Notes: generated by a model from the sequence alone, not told the origin. Positions 1 through 7,508 are shown, counted from the stretch's first letter. The stretch is 64,000 nt of DNA from Vibrio splendidus (GCF_003345295.1 NZ_CP031055.1:806001-870000); one strand, 5' to 3'. Program-made: numbers and translations.

Positions 1-352
1 TCTCTTCTTCTTTCTGAATAATTGAAGATTCGATCTTTGCTTTGTCGGCGGCAGAGTCAATGTCGACGAGTGTGTAAATTACGTCGCCTTCTTTAACCAT
101 TTGGTTGTGCTCAACAAGCACTTGGTCGATCTGCTGGCCAAAGATAGGTGACATCACCGCGTGTGGTGCTTTCACTGTGGTTGAGTTCGTTAAATCAACG
201 GGTGCCCACAAGCGAGAGATAACTGCTAATATCGCAAGAATCGTTACACCGCCAATGGCAGCCCACGTGTAGTTTTTGAAGTTCTTCTTAAGTGCGCCTG
301 TCGCAAACAGTGACCATACAATTAGGATGTATGGAATCATCATCTCTTTCAT
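1..352 (-). CDS. HlyD-family membrane fusion (adaptor) protein, partial
   Basis: The N-terminal 117 codons of a periplasmic adaptor; the rest lies beyond the left edge. Reading the minus strand gives a start MKEMMIPYILIVWSLFATGA, two hydrophobic stretches (about residues 5-20 and 31-46) and then a lipoyl/biotinyl-like segment with PIFGQQIDQVLVEHNQMVKE, GDVIYTL and an Ala/Lys-rich start of a coiled coil. This is the usual HlyD/EmrA layout. Such proteins sit in the inner membrane and bridge an inner-membrane pump to an outer-membrane channel. The start codon overlaps the stop of the upstream membrane-protein gene by one base (TAATG), so the two are translationally coupled. The substrate is unknown. 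Confidence 0.85.
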   Translation of the reverse strand, partial: MKEMMIPYILIVWSLFATGALKKNFKNYTWAAIGGVTILAILAVISRLWAPVDLTNSTTVKAPHAVMSPIFGQQIDQVLVEHNQMVKEGDVIYTLVDIDSAADKAKIESSIIQKEEE

Positions 353-1023
353 TATGCGACCTCTTTTTCTGTAGGGGATGGTTTTGTTGGAGCCTTTTCT
401 TCTGAAGCCTGTTCTTTTGAAGATTGCTCTACTGGAGACTGTTGTGTTTGAGACTGATTTGTTTGAGACTGATTTGTTTGAGACTGATTTGTTTGAGACG
501 GCTCTGTTACCGATTGTTCAGGTGATACGTGGACTGCAGCTGTCTCTGTATTGGCCGCGTCTTGTTTAGGTTGTACACCACGGCGAATCACATCACTCAG
601 TGATTGACCAATATGTTTCCAATTCGCCAACGCGATAACCAAGGCGATAACCCAGAATGTTTTGCTGATGAAGAGTCCGCAAAGTGACAGTGCAAACACG
701 ATCTGTACGTGAGCGCTTTTGTGCTCTTTTGCTTTATGTACACCCAGTTCATGCAACTGCCACATGCCGTAAACACCGGCTAATACCACAGCAATTGTCA
801 CTGAAAACAAGTAACCAGAGAAGTACTCCATCTGGAAGAAGTTCATCATCATTTCATTGGGATGGTTGTTGAATTGAGACATGTCGATGTCTTTAGAATG
901 GATAGTGCCCAATGGTGCGAGAGCCCATGCACCAGCAAACATCACCGCCATAAACAGGCAGAATTTAATCAAGACCATAGCAACGGCCCAGATCTTCTGG
1001 AAAACGATTTTTATAAAGTTCAT
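352..1023 (-). CDS. inner-membrane protein with SQTNQ repeat tail, partner of the HlyD adaptor
   Basis: A 223-residue protein that I cannot assign to a named family. It shows about four hydrophobic segments (near residues 10-37, 70-90, 103-117 and 118-135), then a Gln/Ser/Thr/Glu-rich hydrophilic tail from about residue 152. The tail includes three perfect SQTNQ pentapeptides encoded by a 15 bp tandem repeat. It overlaps the downstream HlyD gene by one base, so the pair probably forms one transport-related unit. The tail is low-complexity and probably disordered; its length is likely to vary between strains. Confidence 0.75.
   Translation of the reverse strand: MNFIKIVFQKIWAVAMVLIKFCLFMAVMFAGAWALAPLGTIHSKDIDMSQFNNHPNEMMMNFFQMEYFSGYLFSVTIAVVLAGVYGMWQLHELGVHKAKEHKSAHVQIVFALSLCGLFISKTFWVIALVIALANWKHIGQSLSDVIRRGVQPKQDAANTETAAVHVSPEQSVTEPSQTNQSQTNQSQTNQSQTQQSPVEQSSKEQASEEKAPTKPSPTEKEVA
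446..499 (-). repeat. 15 bp tandem repeat, about 3.6 copies, coding
   Basis: On the plus strand the unit GTTTGAGACTGATTT repeats at 446-460, 461-475 and 476-490, with a partial copy at 491-499. It is in frame in the minus-strand membrane-protein gene and encodes the SQTNQ pentapeptides. Copy-number change by slippage would keep the frame. Confidence 0.95.
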
Positions 1024-1453
1024 ATCTCAACCTACATCAATAAGAAGAGAGAATTTGCAGCCTAGAAGTCACCTTTAATGACATCTTAAAAAGTAGATGT
1101 TTATTATGTGGGTAGATTGGTACTCATAATAAACAAAAGTAATAGATGACATTTAAAGTGATATTGCTCAGTCCAGACAACCGATTCTCGGTATCAAGAA
1201 GCGAATATGCTCCTCTACAAATCAATCTCTATTATTTGTCAGCAGACGTAAATTAGATGGCTATGAGGCGTTCGAATTAATATTCGTGCGGCTTTTCAGC
1301 GACTGTCTTTATTACGTGTATTACCTCGGCAATCGAGGGGCTCTTCCATGACAATTGACATACCAAAGTAAAACATTTGTCAGTTTTCTGTTTGGGCTGA
1401 TAATTGATTTGTTAGCAGGATAATAGGAAGAGTTTTGACCAGTATCTACCCAG

Positions 1454-1484
1454 AATTACGATTTGATAATATCGTAATTACGAT
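1454..1484. promoter_or_regulatory. candidate operator: ATCGTAATTACGAT plus adjacent half-site
   Basis: A perfect 14 bp palindrome ATCGTAATTACGAT lies at 1471-1484. A half-site AATTACGAT (1454-1462) forms a second 9 bp inverted repeat with its left arm. The pattern ATCG-N6-CGAT recurs at 1503-1516 and 1888-1901. Confidence 0.5.
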
Positions 1485-1500
1485 TAGTAGTTATAACTCT

Positions 1501-1518
1501 AAATCGGTAGGTCGATTT
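1501..1518. promoter_or_regulatory. candidate operator: AAATCG-N6-CGATTT
   Basis: A perfect inverted repeat with 6 bp arms around GTAGGT. It shares the ATCG-N6-CGAT core with two other sites in this gap. Its centre is 32 bp, about three helical turns, from the centre of the 1471-1484 palindrome. Confidence 0.45.
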
Positions 1519-1885
1519 ATTTGAAAAGGCTCATATAGACATAGAAAACATTGTTCATTAACTTGGTTTGGATCAAGGAAATGATTAATAAAATCATCAG
1601 TAAGTAATTTATTGAAATTGATATTTTTACACATTTTTTACACTAGAAAGAGTGATGGATATGAATGATGAAATATATATGACTGATAATAAGTTTGGTC
1701 CGTAAAGGGAGTTATTCACTGAGTATTTGCAAGCTATATTAATGATATGCCAAATGTATGAGTATAGTTGTTAGAAAAGAAGTCTTTGTTGAATGTTGAA
1801 TTAAAAATATTGTAGCTATTATTGGTCAAATGTATATCCCAATGCGTTGAACAAAGTGTCATGAAAAGCGAGACAATTGTATGTT

Positions 1886-1903
1886 CTATCGTTTTTACGA
1901 TAG
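1886..1903. promoter_or_regulatory. candidate operator: CTATCG-N6-CGATAG next to the LysR start
   Basis: A perfect inverted repeat with 6 bp arms around TTTTTA. It ends 36 bp before the LysR start codon and shares the ATCG-N6-CGAT core with the two upstream sites. The position suits autoregulation by the LysR protein. Confidence 0.5.
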
Positions 1904-1938
1904 CATAGCACTAATGGTCGCCTAATGAGTAATGATAT

Positions 1939-2874
1939 ATGAGCAACGACATCCCCAACTTCAACCTACTTGCCGTGTTTTCTGCGGTGATGGAGCAGGG
2001 CAGTTTAAGTAAGGCTGCGGATCAGCTCAGTACCAATCAATCGACCATCAGTACCGCATTAGCACGCCTAAAAAAAGAGATTGGCCAAGAGCTTTTTGTT
2101 CGAAAAGGACGTGGTGTTGTGCCCACATCCTATGCCCAAAGTTTGTATGAACAGATCAAAGCGCCGATCAATGAATTGAATGGCGTGTTTCAATCGATGG
2201 CTAGCTTTGATGAGCGAGTCTCTGAACGTAAGTTTGTTATTTCTTGTCCCGAACATCTTCAGTGGGTACTGCTCGACAGCTTTGCGGCGCTTCCCAATCA
2301 AAATTTGTCGCTAGAAGTCTTTGATCAACCAGACAGTGATGATCGCATCTATGAAGATCTTTTGACGCAAGAGTTCGATGCCATGATTGAGATAGTGGTT
2401 CCTGAACACCCAAGTATTGCGAGTGAAACCCTGTATCAGGGAGACTTTGCCATCGTGTGCCGTTCGGGGCACCCTCGCATTCAAGGTGAGATCAGCGAAG
2501 CGCAGTTCATGAGTGAAAAGCATGCCGTATTAGACAGAACGCGACGTAAAGTTCGCAGCTTGAGTCATTATACTTCTTTGGATTTAACCAAACGCAAAAT
2601 CGCATTTCACGGACGGTCGCTGTTTAGCAATATTTTGCTGTGTAGTCAGTCGGATTATATCACGGTAGTCCCACTCTCTATGGCTCTGCAGTTCCAAGAG
2701 AGGCTCGGCTTACAACTCTTTAAGCCTCCTTTTGATTATGAGCAAATGTCTCACTACCTGATTTGGTTGAAGAAGCAGAATAGCGACCCTGCTCATAAAT
2801 GGTTCAGAGAACAAGTGATTAATACGTCTGATGCAATGTCGAAAACTCTTAAAGATAGGCGTTTACGGTTTTAG
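1939..2874 (+). CDS. LysR-family transcriptional regulator (LeuO/NodD-like)
   Basis: 311 residues, a typical LysR length. A winged helix-turn-helix occupies about residues 8-65 (SLSKAADQLSTNQSTISTAL is the recognition region), followed by a periplasmic-binding-like effector domain from about residue 95. The C-terminal domain resembles LeuO/NodD-type regulators, but the effector is unknown. ATG at 1939 is preceded by a five-codon mini-ORF whose TGA overlaps it. Candidate operators lie upstream. It could regulate itself, the divergent HlyD pair, or gloA-nemA 217 bp downstream; the sequence does not decide which. Confidence 0.9.
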   Translation: MSNDIPNFNLLAVFSAVMEQGSLSKAADQLSTNQSTISTALARLKKEIGQELFVRKGRGVVPTSYAQSLYEQIKAPINELNGVFQSMASFDERVSERKFVISCPEHLQWVLLDSFAALPNQNLSLEVFDQPDSDDRIYEDLLTQEFDAMIEIVVPEHPSIASETLYQGDFAIVCRSGHPRIQGEISEAQFMSEKHAVLDRTRRKVRSLSHYTSLDLTKRKIAFHGRSLFSNILLCSQSDYITVVPLSMALQFQERLGLQLFKPPFDYEQMSHYLIWLKKQNSDPAHKWFREQVINTSDAMSKTLKDRRLRF

Positions 2875-2890
2875 TTAAGAGTCTAACTCG

Positions 2891-2916
2891 AAGGGAAGTA
2901 TTGGCTTCCCTTTTTT
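2891..2916 (+). terminator. Rho-independent terminator after the LysR gene
   Basis: GGGAAG (2893-2898), a TATTGG loop, CTTCCC (2905-2910), then six T residues. Confidence 0.85.
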
Positions 2917-2956
2917 GTGTCATTGAGTTCGATCTAGCCATAAAATGCATAACAAA

Positions 2957-2987
2957 AAATTATCACATTGAGAATTTTTGATAATTT
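2957..2987. promoter_or_regulatory. AT-rich inverted repeat upstream of gloA
   Basis: AAATTATCA (2957-2965) and TGATAATTT (2979-2987) form perfect 9 bp arms around 13 bp. It lies about 105 bp before gloA and could be a regulator site, but base composition makes chance more likely here than for GC-richer dyads. Confidence 0.3.
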
Positions 2988-3028
2988 CCTTAATTCCTCG
3001 CTGAATCGTATTATTTCACTCAGAGATT

Positions 3029-3045
3029 AGTGGATAACCTCCACT
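3029..3045. promoter_or_regulatory. candidate operator upstream of gloA-nemA
   Basis: AGTGGA-TAACC-TCCACT is a perfect 6 bp inverted repeat with a 5 bp spacer, centred 55 bp before the gloA start. It could be where an electrophile-responsive repressor controls the gloA-nemA operon. It does not match the NemR box of E. coli as I remember it. Confidence 0.4.
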
Positions 3046-3091
3046 CAAAATAATAACGGCGCCATGCTTGTGGTGCTAATAAGGGCGAAAT

Positions 3092-3469
3092 ATGAAATTC
3101 CTACACACAATGATCCGAGTTACTGATTTAGACAAGTCTATCGAGTTCTACACCAAGGTATTGGGAATGACGGAACTTGAACGCCATGAAAACAAAGACT
3201 ACCGCTACACATTGGTTTTTGTTGGCTACGAGCAAGGTGGTACGACGATCGAGCTAACGTACAATTGGGATACGAATGAGTACGAGATGGGCAGCGCGTT
3301 TGGTCATCTGGCATTGGGTGTAGACGATATTTACGCAGCATGCGACAAGATCAAATCGCTAGGTGGTAACGTCACTCGCGAAGCGGGTCCAGTGAAAGGT
3401 GGTTCAACTCATATCGCTTTTATTACTGACCCAGACGGCTACCAAATCGAACTGATTCAACTAGGTTAA
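3092..3469 (+). CDS. gloA: lactoylglutathione lyase (glyoxalase I)
   Basis: Cytosolic GloA isomerises the glutathione hemithioacetal of methylglyoxal to S-lactoylglutathione. The 125-residue protein follows E. coli GloA throughout. All four metal ligands are in place: His5 (KFLHTM), Glu54 (TTIELTYNW), His72 (FGHLAL) and Glu120 (YQIELI). The short bacterial form usually uses Ni or Co; that is family knowledge. AAGGGCG precedes the ATG. nemA follows after 14 bp, so the two form an operon for detoxifying reactive electrophiles, as in E. coli nemRA-gloA but in the reverse gene order. Confidence 0.96.
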   Translation: MKFLHTMIRVTDLDKSIEFYTKVLGMTELERHENKDYRYTLVFVGYEQGGTTIELTYNWDTNEYEMGSAFGHLALGVDDIYAACDKIKSLGGNVTREAGPVKGGSTHIAFITDPDGYQIELIQLG

Positions 3470-3483
3470 TCGAGGATATAACA

Positions 3484-4581
3484 ATGACAAATGCATTATT
3501 TCAACCAATTCAACTTGGTAATATCGAGCTTAAAAACCGTATTGTTATGCCACCGATGACTCGCTCACGTGCGACGCAACCTGGTAATTCAGCAAACGAC
3601 ATGATGGCGGATTACTACGCTCAACGCGCTTCTGCAGGTTTGATTATCGCTGAAGGCACACAAATTTCACCTATGGGCCAAGGTTACGCTTGGACTCCGG
3701 GTATCTATTCTGACGAGCAGATTGCGGGTTGGAAAAAAGTCACCGATGCAGTACATGACAAAGAGGGTGTTATCTTCGCTCAACTTTGGCATGTAGGCCG
3801 TGTAACACACCCAGATAACATCGGCGGTGAACAGCCAATCTCGTCTTCTGCACTTAAAGCAGAAAACGTAAAAGTATTCATCGATAACGGCACTGATGAG
3901 CCGGGTTTTGTGGATGTGGTTGAACCTCGTGAGATGACGAAACAAGACATCAAAGCAGTGGTTGAACAGTATCGCCAAGCGGCTTTGAATGCGATTGAAG
4001 CGGGCTTTGATGGTATCGAACTTCACGCAGCGAATGGTTACTTGATCAATCAATTTATCGATTCTGAAGCAAACAACCGCAATGACGAATACGGTGGTTC
4101 AATTGAAAACCGTTTACGTTTCCTTGGTGAAGTGGTTGAAGCTATGGTTGAAGCGATTGGTGCTGACCGTGTTGGTGTGCGTCTTGCTCCGTTCACATCG
4201 TTGAATGGTACGGTTGACGCTACGCCAGTAGAGACTTACACAGCAGCGGCAGCACTACTTAACCTATACAAAATTGTTTACCTGCACATTGCAGAAGTAG
4301 ATTGGGACGATGCACCTGAAACGCCAAAAGCATTTAAAGCGGCAGTTCGTGAAGCTTACGATGGTGTCCTAATTTATGCGGGTAAATACGATAGCGAGCG
4401 TGGCGAAAAAGCCGTTGCTGAAGGCGTAACTGACATGGTTGGTTTTGGTCGTCCATTCGTTGCTAACCCAGATTTACCTGCTCGCATTCAAAATGGTTAC
4501 CCGCTAGCGGCGCACGATCCAAACACATTGTTCGGTGGTGCTGAAAAAGGTTTAACGGATTACCCAGAATACGCAGGCTAA
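3484..4581 (+). CDS. nemA: N-ethylmaleimide reductase / alkene reductase, Old Yellow Enzyme family
   Basis: An FMN-dependent cytosolic ene-reductase that uses NAD(P)H to reduce activated C=C bonds in maleimides, quinones and nitro compounds. At 365 residues it has the normal length. Visible are the N-terminal FMN segment (VMPPMTRSRA, residues 21-30), the substrate-binding pair His181 and Asn184 with Tyr186 in LHAANGYL, the NDEYGGSIENR signature (200-210) and the FMN phosphate loop GFGRPFVANPDL near the C-terminus. It is the second gene of an operon with gloA. No TetR-type nemR adjoins it. Confidence 0.95.
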   Translation: MTNALFQPIQLGNIELKNRIVMPPMTRSRATQPGNSANDMMADYYAQRASAGLIIAEGTQISPMGQGYAWTPGIYSDEQIAGWKKVTDAVHDKEGVIFAQLWHVGRVTHPDNIGGEQPISSSALKAENVKVFIDNGTDEPGFVDVVEPREMTKQDIKAVVEQYRQAALNAIEAGFDGIELHAANGYLINQFIDSEANNRNDEYGGSIENRLRFLGEVVEAMVEAIGADRVGVRLAPFTSLNGTVDATPVETYTAAAALLNLYKIVYLHIAEVDWDDAPETPKAFKAAVREAYDGVLIYAGKYDSERGEKAVAEGVTDMVGFGRPFVANPDLPARIQNGYPLAAHDPNTLFGGAEKGLTDYPEYAG

Positions 4582-4638
4582 AAACAGCTGCCTGAAGCAG
4601 AGTATTGAGATAGTATCTTGATCCTGTTGAATGTTTAT

Positions 4639-4673
4639 AAAAAGCAACCTTGCAGAGTCGGGTTGCTTTTTTT
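4639..4673 (+). terminator. Rho-independent terminator of gloA-nemA
   Basis: AAAGCAACC (4641-4649) pairs with GGTTGCTTT (4661-4669), followed by a T run. Its presence argues against the far-upstream in-frame start at 4650 for the next gene. Confidence 0.92.
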
Positions 4674-4691
4674 GTTATTGGACCAAGTAAA

Positions 4692-5552
4692 ATGATGAAA
4701 GCGATGCGCGGAGAGCTTTACCTCCTATTTGCAACCCTGTTAGCTGGGATTGGATGGATTGCATCTAAGCTGGTGGTATTGGAAATGCCGGGGCCAGTGT
4801 TCATTGGTGTGCGATTCCTCGTCGCGAGTTTGATTCTTTTGCCATTTTGTATTCATCATATTCGTAAGCTTTCGCTTAAGCAGGTTCTTTCTCTTTGCGG
4901 CGTTGGTTTGCTGCTGTCTGCCTCTTTGCAGGTATGGGTGTTTGCAGTATCGGTGACAGAAAGCTTGTCGGAAGGGGCATTCATCATGAGCCTCGCCATG
5001 ATCATTGCGCCGTTTGTTTCTTGGATTATCTTCCGAGTGAAACCGAATCGTGCATTTTGGATGTCTTTCCCGATCGCGATTATCGGCATGCTACTGCTGA
5101 CTTTGGGCAATGGTTGGAATGTAGAGCAGAGTCAGATTTACTTCTTGCTAGCATCGATGTTGTTGTCTGTTCACTTTGTGATGAACAAACGTGTGATTAC
5201 CAATATTAAACCTATCGCATCAATCTGTGTGCAACTGTTTGTGGTGGGTGTGAGTGGTTTAGCCTTTGCTTCCATGACGACTCAGCCGGAGTTCGAAATC
5301 ACCAAAACTTTAGTCTTCTGGTTTATCGTGTCTGCGGTGATCGCGACGTCTATCCGTTACTTATTACAAACCGTTGGTCAGCACTCCGTGAACATGGAAG
5401 TGGCGGCATTGATCATGATTCTTGAGCCCGTGTGGACATTGTTATTGAGTGTCAGCGTGTTGGGTGAAACGGTTGAGATGCAAAAGTTGCTAGGCGGAGC
5501 GGTGATTATTGGTTCGCTATTTTGTTATATCAAATGGTCGAGACGAAAATAA
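4692..5552 (+). CDS. EamA/DMT-family transporter
   Basis: About ten transmembrane segments arranged as two EamA repeats, the usual drug/metabolite transporter layout. The substrate cannot be read from the sequence. I place the start at ATG 4692 (MMKAMRGELYLLFATL), giving 286 residues. The longer in-frame start at 4650 falls inside the nemA terminator and would add a hydrophilic extension untypical of the family. Another possible start is the ATG at 4704. It is a single gene closed by a hairpin shared with the convergent MarR operon. Confidence 0.9.
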   Translation: MMKAMRGELYLLFATLLAGIGWIASKLVVLEMPGPVFIGVRFLVASLILLPFCIHHIRKLSLKQVLSLCGVGLLLSASLQVWVFAVSVTESLSEGAFIMSLAMIIAPFVSWIIFRVKPNRAFWMSFPIAIIGMLLLTLGNGWNVEQSQIYFLLASMLLSVHFVMNKRVITNIKPIASICVQLFVVGVSGLAFASMTTQPEFEITKTLVFWFIVSAVIATSIRYLLQTVGQHSVNMEVAALIMILEPVWTLLLSVSVLGETVEMQKLLGGAVIIGSLFCYIKWSRRK

Positions 5553-5555
5553 AAC

Positions 5556-5580
5556 ACTCGGCGCAAGGCCGAGTATTGTT
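5556..5580. terminator. terminator between the EamA gene and the convergent MarR gene
   Basis: ACTCGGC (5556-5562), a five-base loop, GCCGAGT (5568-5574), then ATTGTTT. The T run is imperfect. Confidence 0.75.
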
Positions 5581-5642
5581 TGTTAGTGTATGTTTAGAAC
5601 TCATTAAGCATGCACTAGCAATAAGATCCGGTCACAGTAAGA

Positions 5643-6071
5643 TCAGATCGCTGCGACCATCTTTTGAAGTAGCTTGATCATCTGCTGTTGTTCTTCAGCG
5701 TCCAACTCATTCATTAATTCTTTGTTTAAACGAATAGGGATTGGAACGAGTTGTTCTTCGAGTGCTTTCCCTTTTTCCGTTAAGTAGATTCTGAAAGAAC
5801 GACGACTGTTTGGATCGGCTCTGCGTTCAACCAACTCAAGCTTTTCTAGCTTGTCTAATGTTCGTGTTGTTGTCGAATTCTCGACTTTGGACTTCGCAGC
5901 AATATCACGCTGTGTAAGTCCCTCTTCTTCCCAAAGGCACATCATGGTTGGCCATAGAGCAATGGTTAAGCCATGTTCCTTCAATTCCGTGTCAAAATCT
6001 TTGGTCGCTTTATTGGCGATCACATTGATCATCCAACCAAAGCTTTTTTGTCTATCAAACTCTTCTGGCAT
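5643..6071 (-). CDS. MarR-family transcriptional regulator
   Basis: 142 residues with the winged helix of MarR proteins: GLTQRDIAAKSKVENSTTTR (residues 51-70) is the DNA-reading helix region, and RRADPNSRRSFRIYLTEKG (83-101) forms the wing. MarR proteins usually bind a palindrome as dimers and release it on binding small phenolics or on Cys oxidation. The gene follows the cytochrome b561 gene by 16 bp on the same strand, so they are probably co-transcribed. The large palindrome at 6773-6812 is the obvious candidate operator. Confidence 0.93.
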   Translation of the reverse strand: MPEEFDRQKSFGWMINVIANKATKDFDTELKEHGLTIALWPTMMCLWEEEGLTQRDIAAKSKVENSTTTRTLDKLEKLELVERRADPNSRRSFRIYLTEKGKALEEQLVPIPIRLNKELMNELDAEEQQQMIKLLQKMVAAI

Positions 6072-6087
6072 CTTTCGCTACCTAATT

Positions 6088-6732
6088 TTACTGTGATATT
6101 ACAACTATTGTCATCGTAACTAATACCGATGCAATTAGCACCAACAACGCTTTCCTATTTGATGAAAAAGCTAATTGACTGCCATTTATGAAATAATCCG
6201 TTGACGCTGAATGGTTTTGTTTACCTGTAATCATGGCAAGGACCAGCGGCTTTGAACGCAGTTTGTAGATGATAATGGCCACCAAGTGCAGTATGACAAA
6301 TACCACTAACATACGTGCTGCAATGCCATGCACCGTACATAACACATCGAATACTACATCAGTAATTACGAGTTCCGAACCTGGAATCGCATCAAAGAAA
6401 CCAGCAATAACAAGCCCAGTCATACATTGGACAAACAGAGTCGTGATCATTCCTATCACCATCCACGCACCTAACGGATTATGTCCCGGTTTTGGTCGTG
6501 CTTTTCCGCGGAAGTAATTCCAAGCCGATTTTGGGGAGCTAATAAATTGAGAAAAGCGACTGGTATCGCTGCCGACGATTCCCCAAACCAAGCGCCATAA
6601 AATCAGACTGAACAGTGTGAGGCCTAAGTAAACATGAGGGCCTTGTCCGTTAAACCCTGACGCAGCAAGACCAATAAAGAGTGCGGCTTGAAGCCAGTGA
6701 TAAAGTCGAGTTGGTAGATCCCAGATTTTCAT
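6088..6732 (-). CDS. cytochrome b561-family membrane protein
   Basis: 214 residues from the ATG at 6732 (AGGA nearby); a longer frame to 6798 would run into the palindrome. Four main transmembrane helices carry candidate haem-ligand histidines His12 (RLYHW), His33 (GPHVYLG), His135 (TVHGIAAR) and His149 (ILHLVAIIIY), the di-haem b pattern. Such proteins pass electrons from the quinone pool to periplasmic acceptors. The divergent gene encodes a periplasmic c-type cytochrome, so the two probably form one electron-transfer pair. A short fifth hydrophobic segment closes the C-terminus. Confidence 0.9.
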   Translation of the reverse strand: MKIWDLPTRLYHWLQAALFIGLAASGFNGQGPHVYLGLTLFSLILWRLVWGIVGSDTSRFSQFISSPKSAWNYFRGKARPKPGHNPLGAWMVIGMITTLFVQCMTGLVIAGFFDAIPGSELVITDVVFDVLCTVHGIAARMLVVFVILHLVAIIIYKLRSKPLVLAMITGKQNHSASTDYFINGSQLAFSSNRKALLVLIASVLVTMTIVVISQ

Positions 6733-6772
6733 AATGCTTTTCCTGTTTGCGAATTTGCTTGGCGGGAACAAT

Positions 6773-6812
6773 TTACACAACAATAGTTGCTTAAGCAACT
6801 ATTGTTGTGTAA
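6773..6812. promoter_or_regulatory. 40 bp perfect palindrome between divergent cytochrome genes
   Basis: The left arm TTACACAACAATAGTTGCTT (6773-6792) is exactly complementary to 6793-6812, with no spacer. Beyond one mismatched pair, three more pairs match (6769-6816). It lies 40 bp before the b561 start and 128 bp before the cytochrome c' start. The core GTTGCTTAAGCAAC has the symmetry and TTGC/GCAA content of MarR-type operators. A cruciform is also possible. Confidence 0.7.
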
Positions 6813-6893
6813 GTTGAATGTATATCTTCGATTACGGTTGAACTATCAAGCCGTAATTTACTAAGAAACCAATCAGTAATTAACGAAGAAATC

Positions 6894-6925
6894 ACTCAGT
6901 CAATTAACCACTCAATCAATTAATC
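6894..6925 (+). repeat. imperfect 16 bp tandem repeat in the cytochrome c' leader
   Basis: ACTCAGTCAATTAACC (6894-6909) is followed at once by ACTCAATCAATTAATC (6910-6925), with two differences. It ends just before the AGGAATGACATT leader into the start codon. A weaker third copy (AATCAGTAATTAACG) lies slightly upstream. Confidence 0.7.
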
Positions 6926-6940
6926 ACTAGGAATGACATT

Positions 6941-7378
6941 ATGAAAAAATTCACTATCGCTCTAATCATCGCACTGCCTACGATTGCTCTACCTATGATA
7001 TCTATCGCCGCAGCGGATGCTGTAAATAATCGTCAGCAAGCTTTCAGTTCTATTGAAGAGGTTACTAAACAAGTTGATTCAGAATTGAATAACAGTGATG
7101 TGGATTGGCTGAAAGTGGGTGAGCTAAGTGAAATGTTGGTGGAACATGGAACCGTATTGAATGTGAGTTTTGCTGAAGGTGATACTGGAGGTAAGGCAAA
7201 AAAGGAGATTTGGAGCAAGCCTGAGAAATTTAACCAACTGATGTTGCAGATGAACCAAGGCTTTTCAGAGCTTTATCAAGCGAGTGTTGAGCAAGATATG
7301 TCGAGCGCAGAACAAGGGTTAGATTCTGTGAACAATACTTGTAAAGGATGTCACCGTACTTACCGCTCTCGTTGGTAA
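6941..7378 (+). CDS. periplasmic cytochrome c'-type protein
   Basis: 145 residues. A signal peptide with hydrophobic core (residues 4-23) is probably cut near IAAADA. A single haem-binding CKGCH lies at Cys134-His138, seven residues from the end, as in cytochrome c' four-helix bundles; the rest is helical. The family binds NO and CO or carries electrons. It faces the b561 gene across the 40 bp palindrome, so a joint role in quinol-to-periplasm electron flow under MarR control is inferred. Confidence 0.9.
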   Translation: MKKFTIALIIALPTIALPMISIAAADAVNNRQQAFSSIEEVTKQVDSELNNSDVDWLKVGELSEMLVEHGTVLNVSFAEGDTGGKAKKEIWSKPEKFNQLMLQMNQGFSELYQASVEQDMSSAEQGLDSVNNTCKGCHRTYRSRW

Positions 7379-7405
7379 CGGTTCTAACAACGAGCTTTGA
7401 ATACA

Positions 7406-7431
7406 GGTGGTAAAGTCGAACCCTTACCACC
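7406..7431. repeat. hairpin GGTGGTAA / TTACCACC
   Basis: Perfect 8 bp arms around ten bases, 28 bp after the cytochrome c' stop, without a T run. It may end transcription weakly or stabilise the 3' end. Confidence 0.4.
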
Positions 7432-7508
7432 ATAGCCCTATCGCGCTGCCTTCTTTTCTTTGTGCAATTAATTCGAATGCACTAGGGGCAGGAAAGCGCG
7501 TGAGTGAA

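Larger units (their letters stand above)
1024..1938. other. AT-rich 915 bp divergent intergenic region
   Basis: This gap lies between the minus-strand membrane/HlyD pair and the plus-strand LysR gene. No credible protein-coding or RNA gene is visible. It becomes very AT-rich from about 1430 and carries three ATCG-N6-CGAT dyads, listed separately. Long AT-rich leaders are common upstream of LeuO-like LysR genes, where H-NS may bind; that comparison is inference. Confidence 0.7.

Noticed and set aside
3667..4053. 128-codon antisense frame in nemA
   Set aside because: Fully inside a conserved enzyme gene, with no domain and no ribosome site.
4650..4691. upstream extension of the EamA transporter
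   Set aside because: It starts inside the gloA-nemA terminator and encodes an atypical N-terminus.
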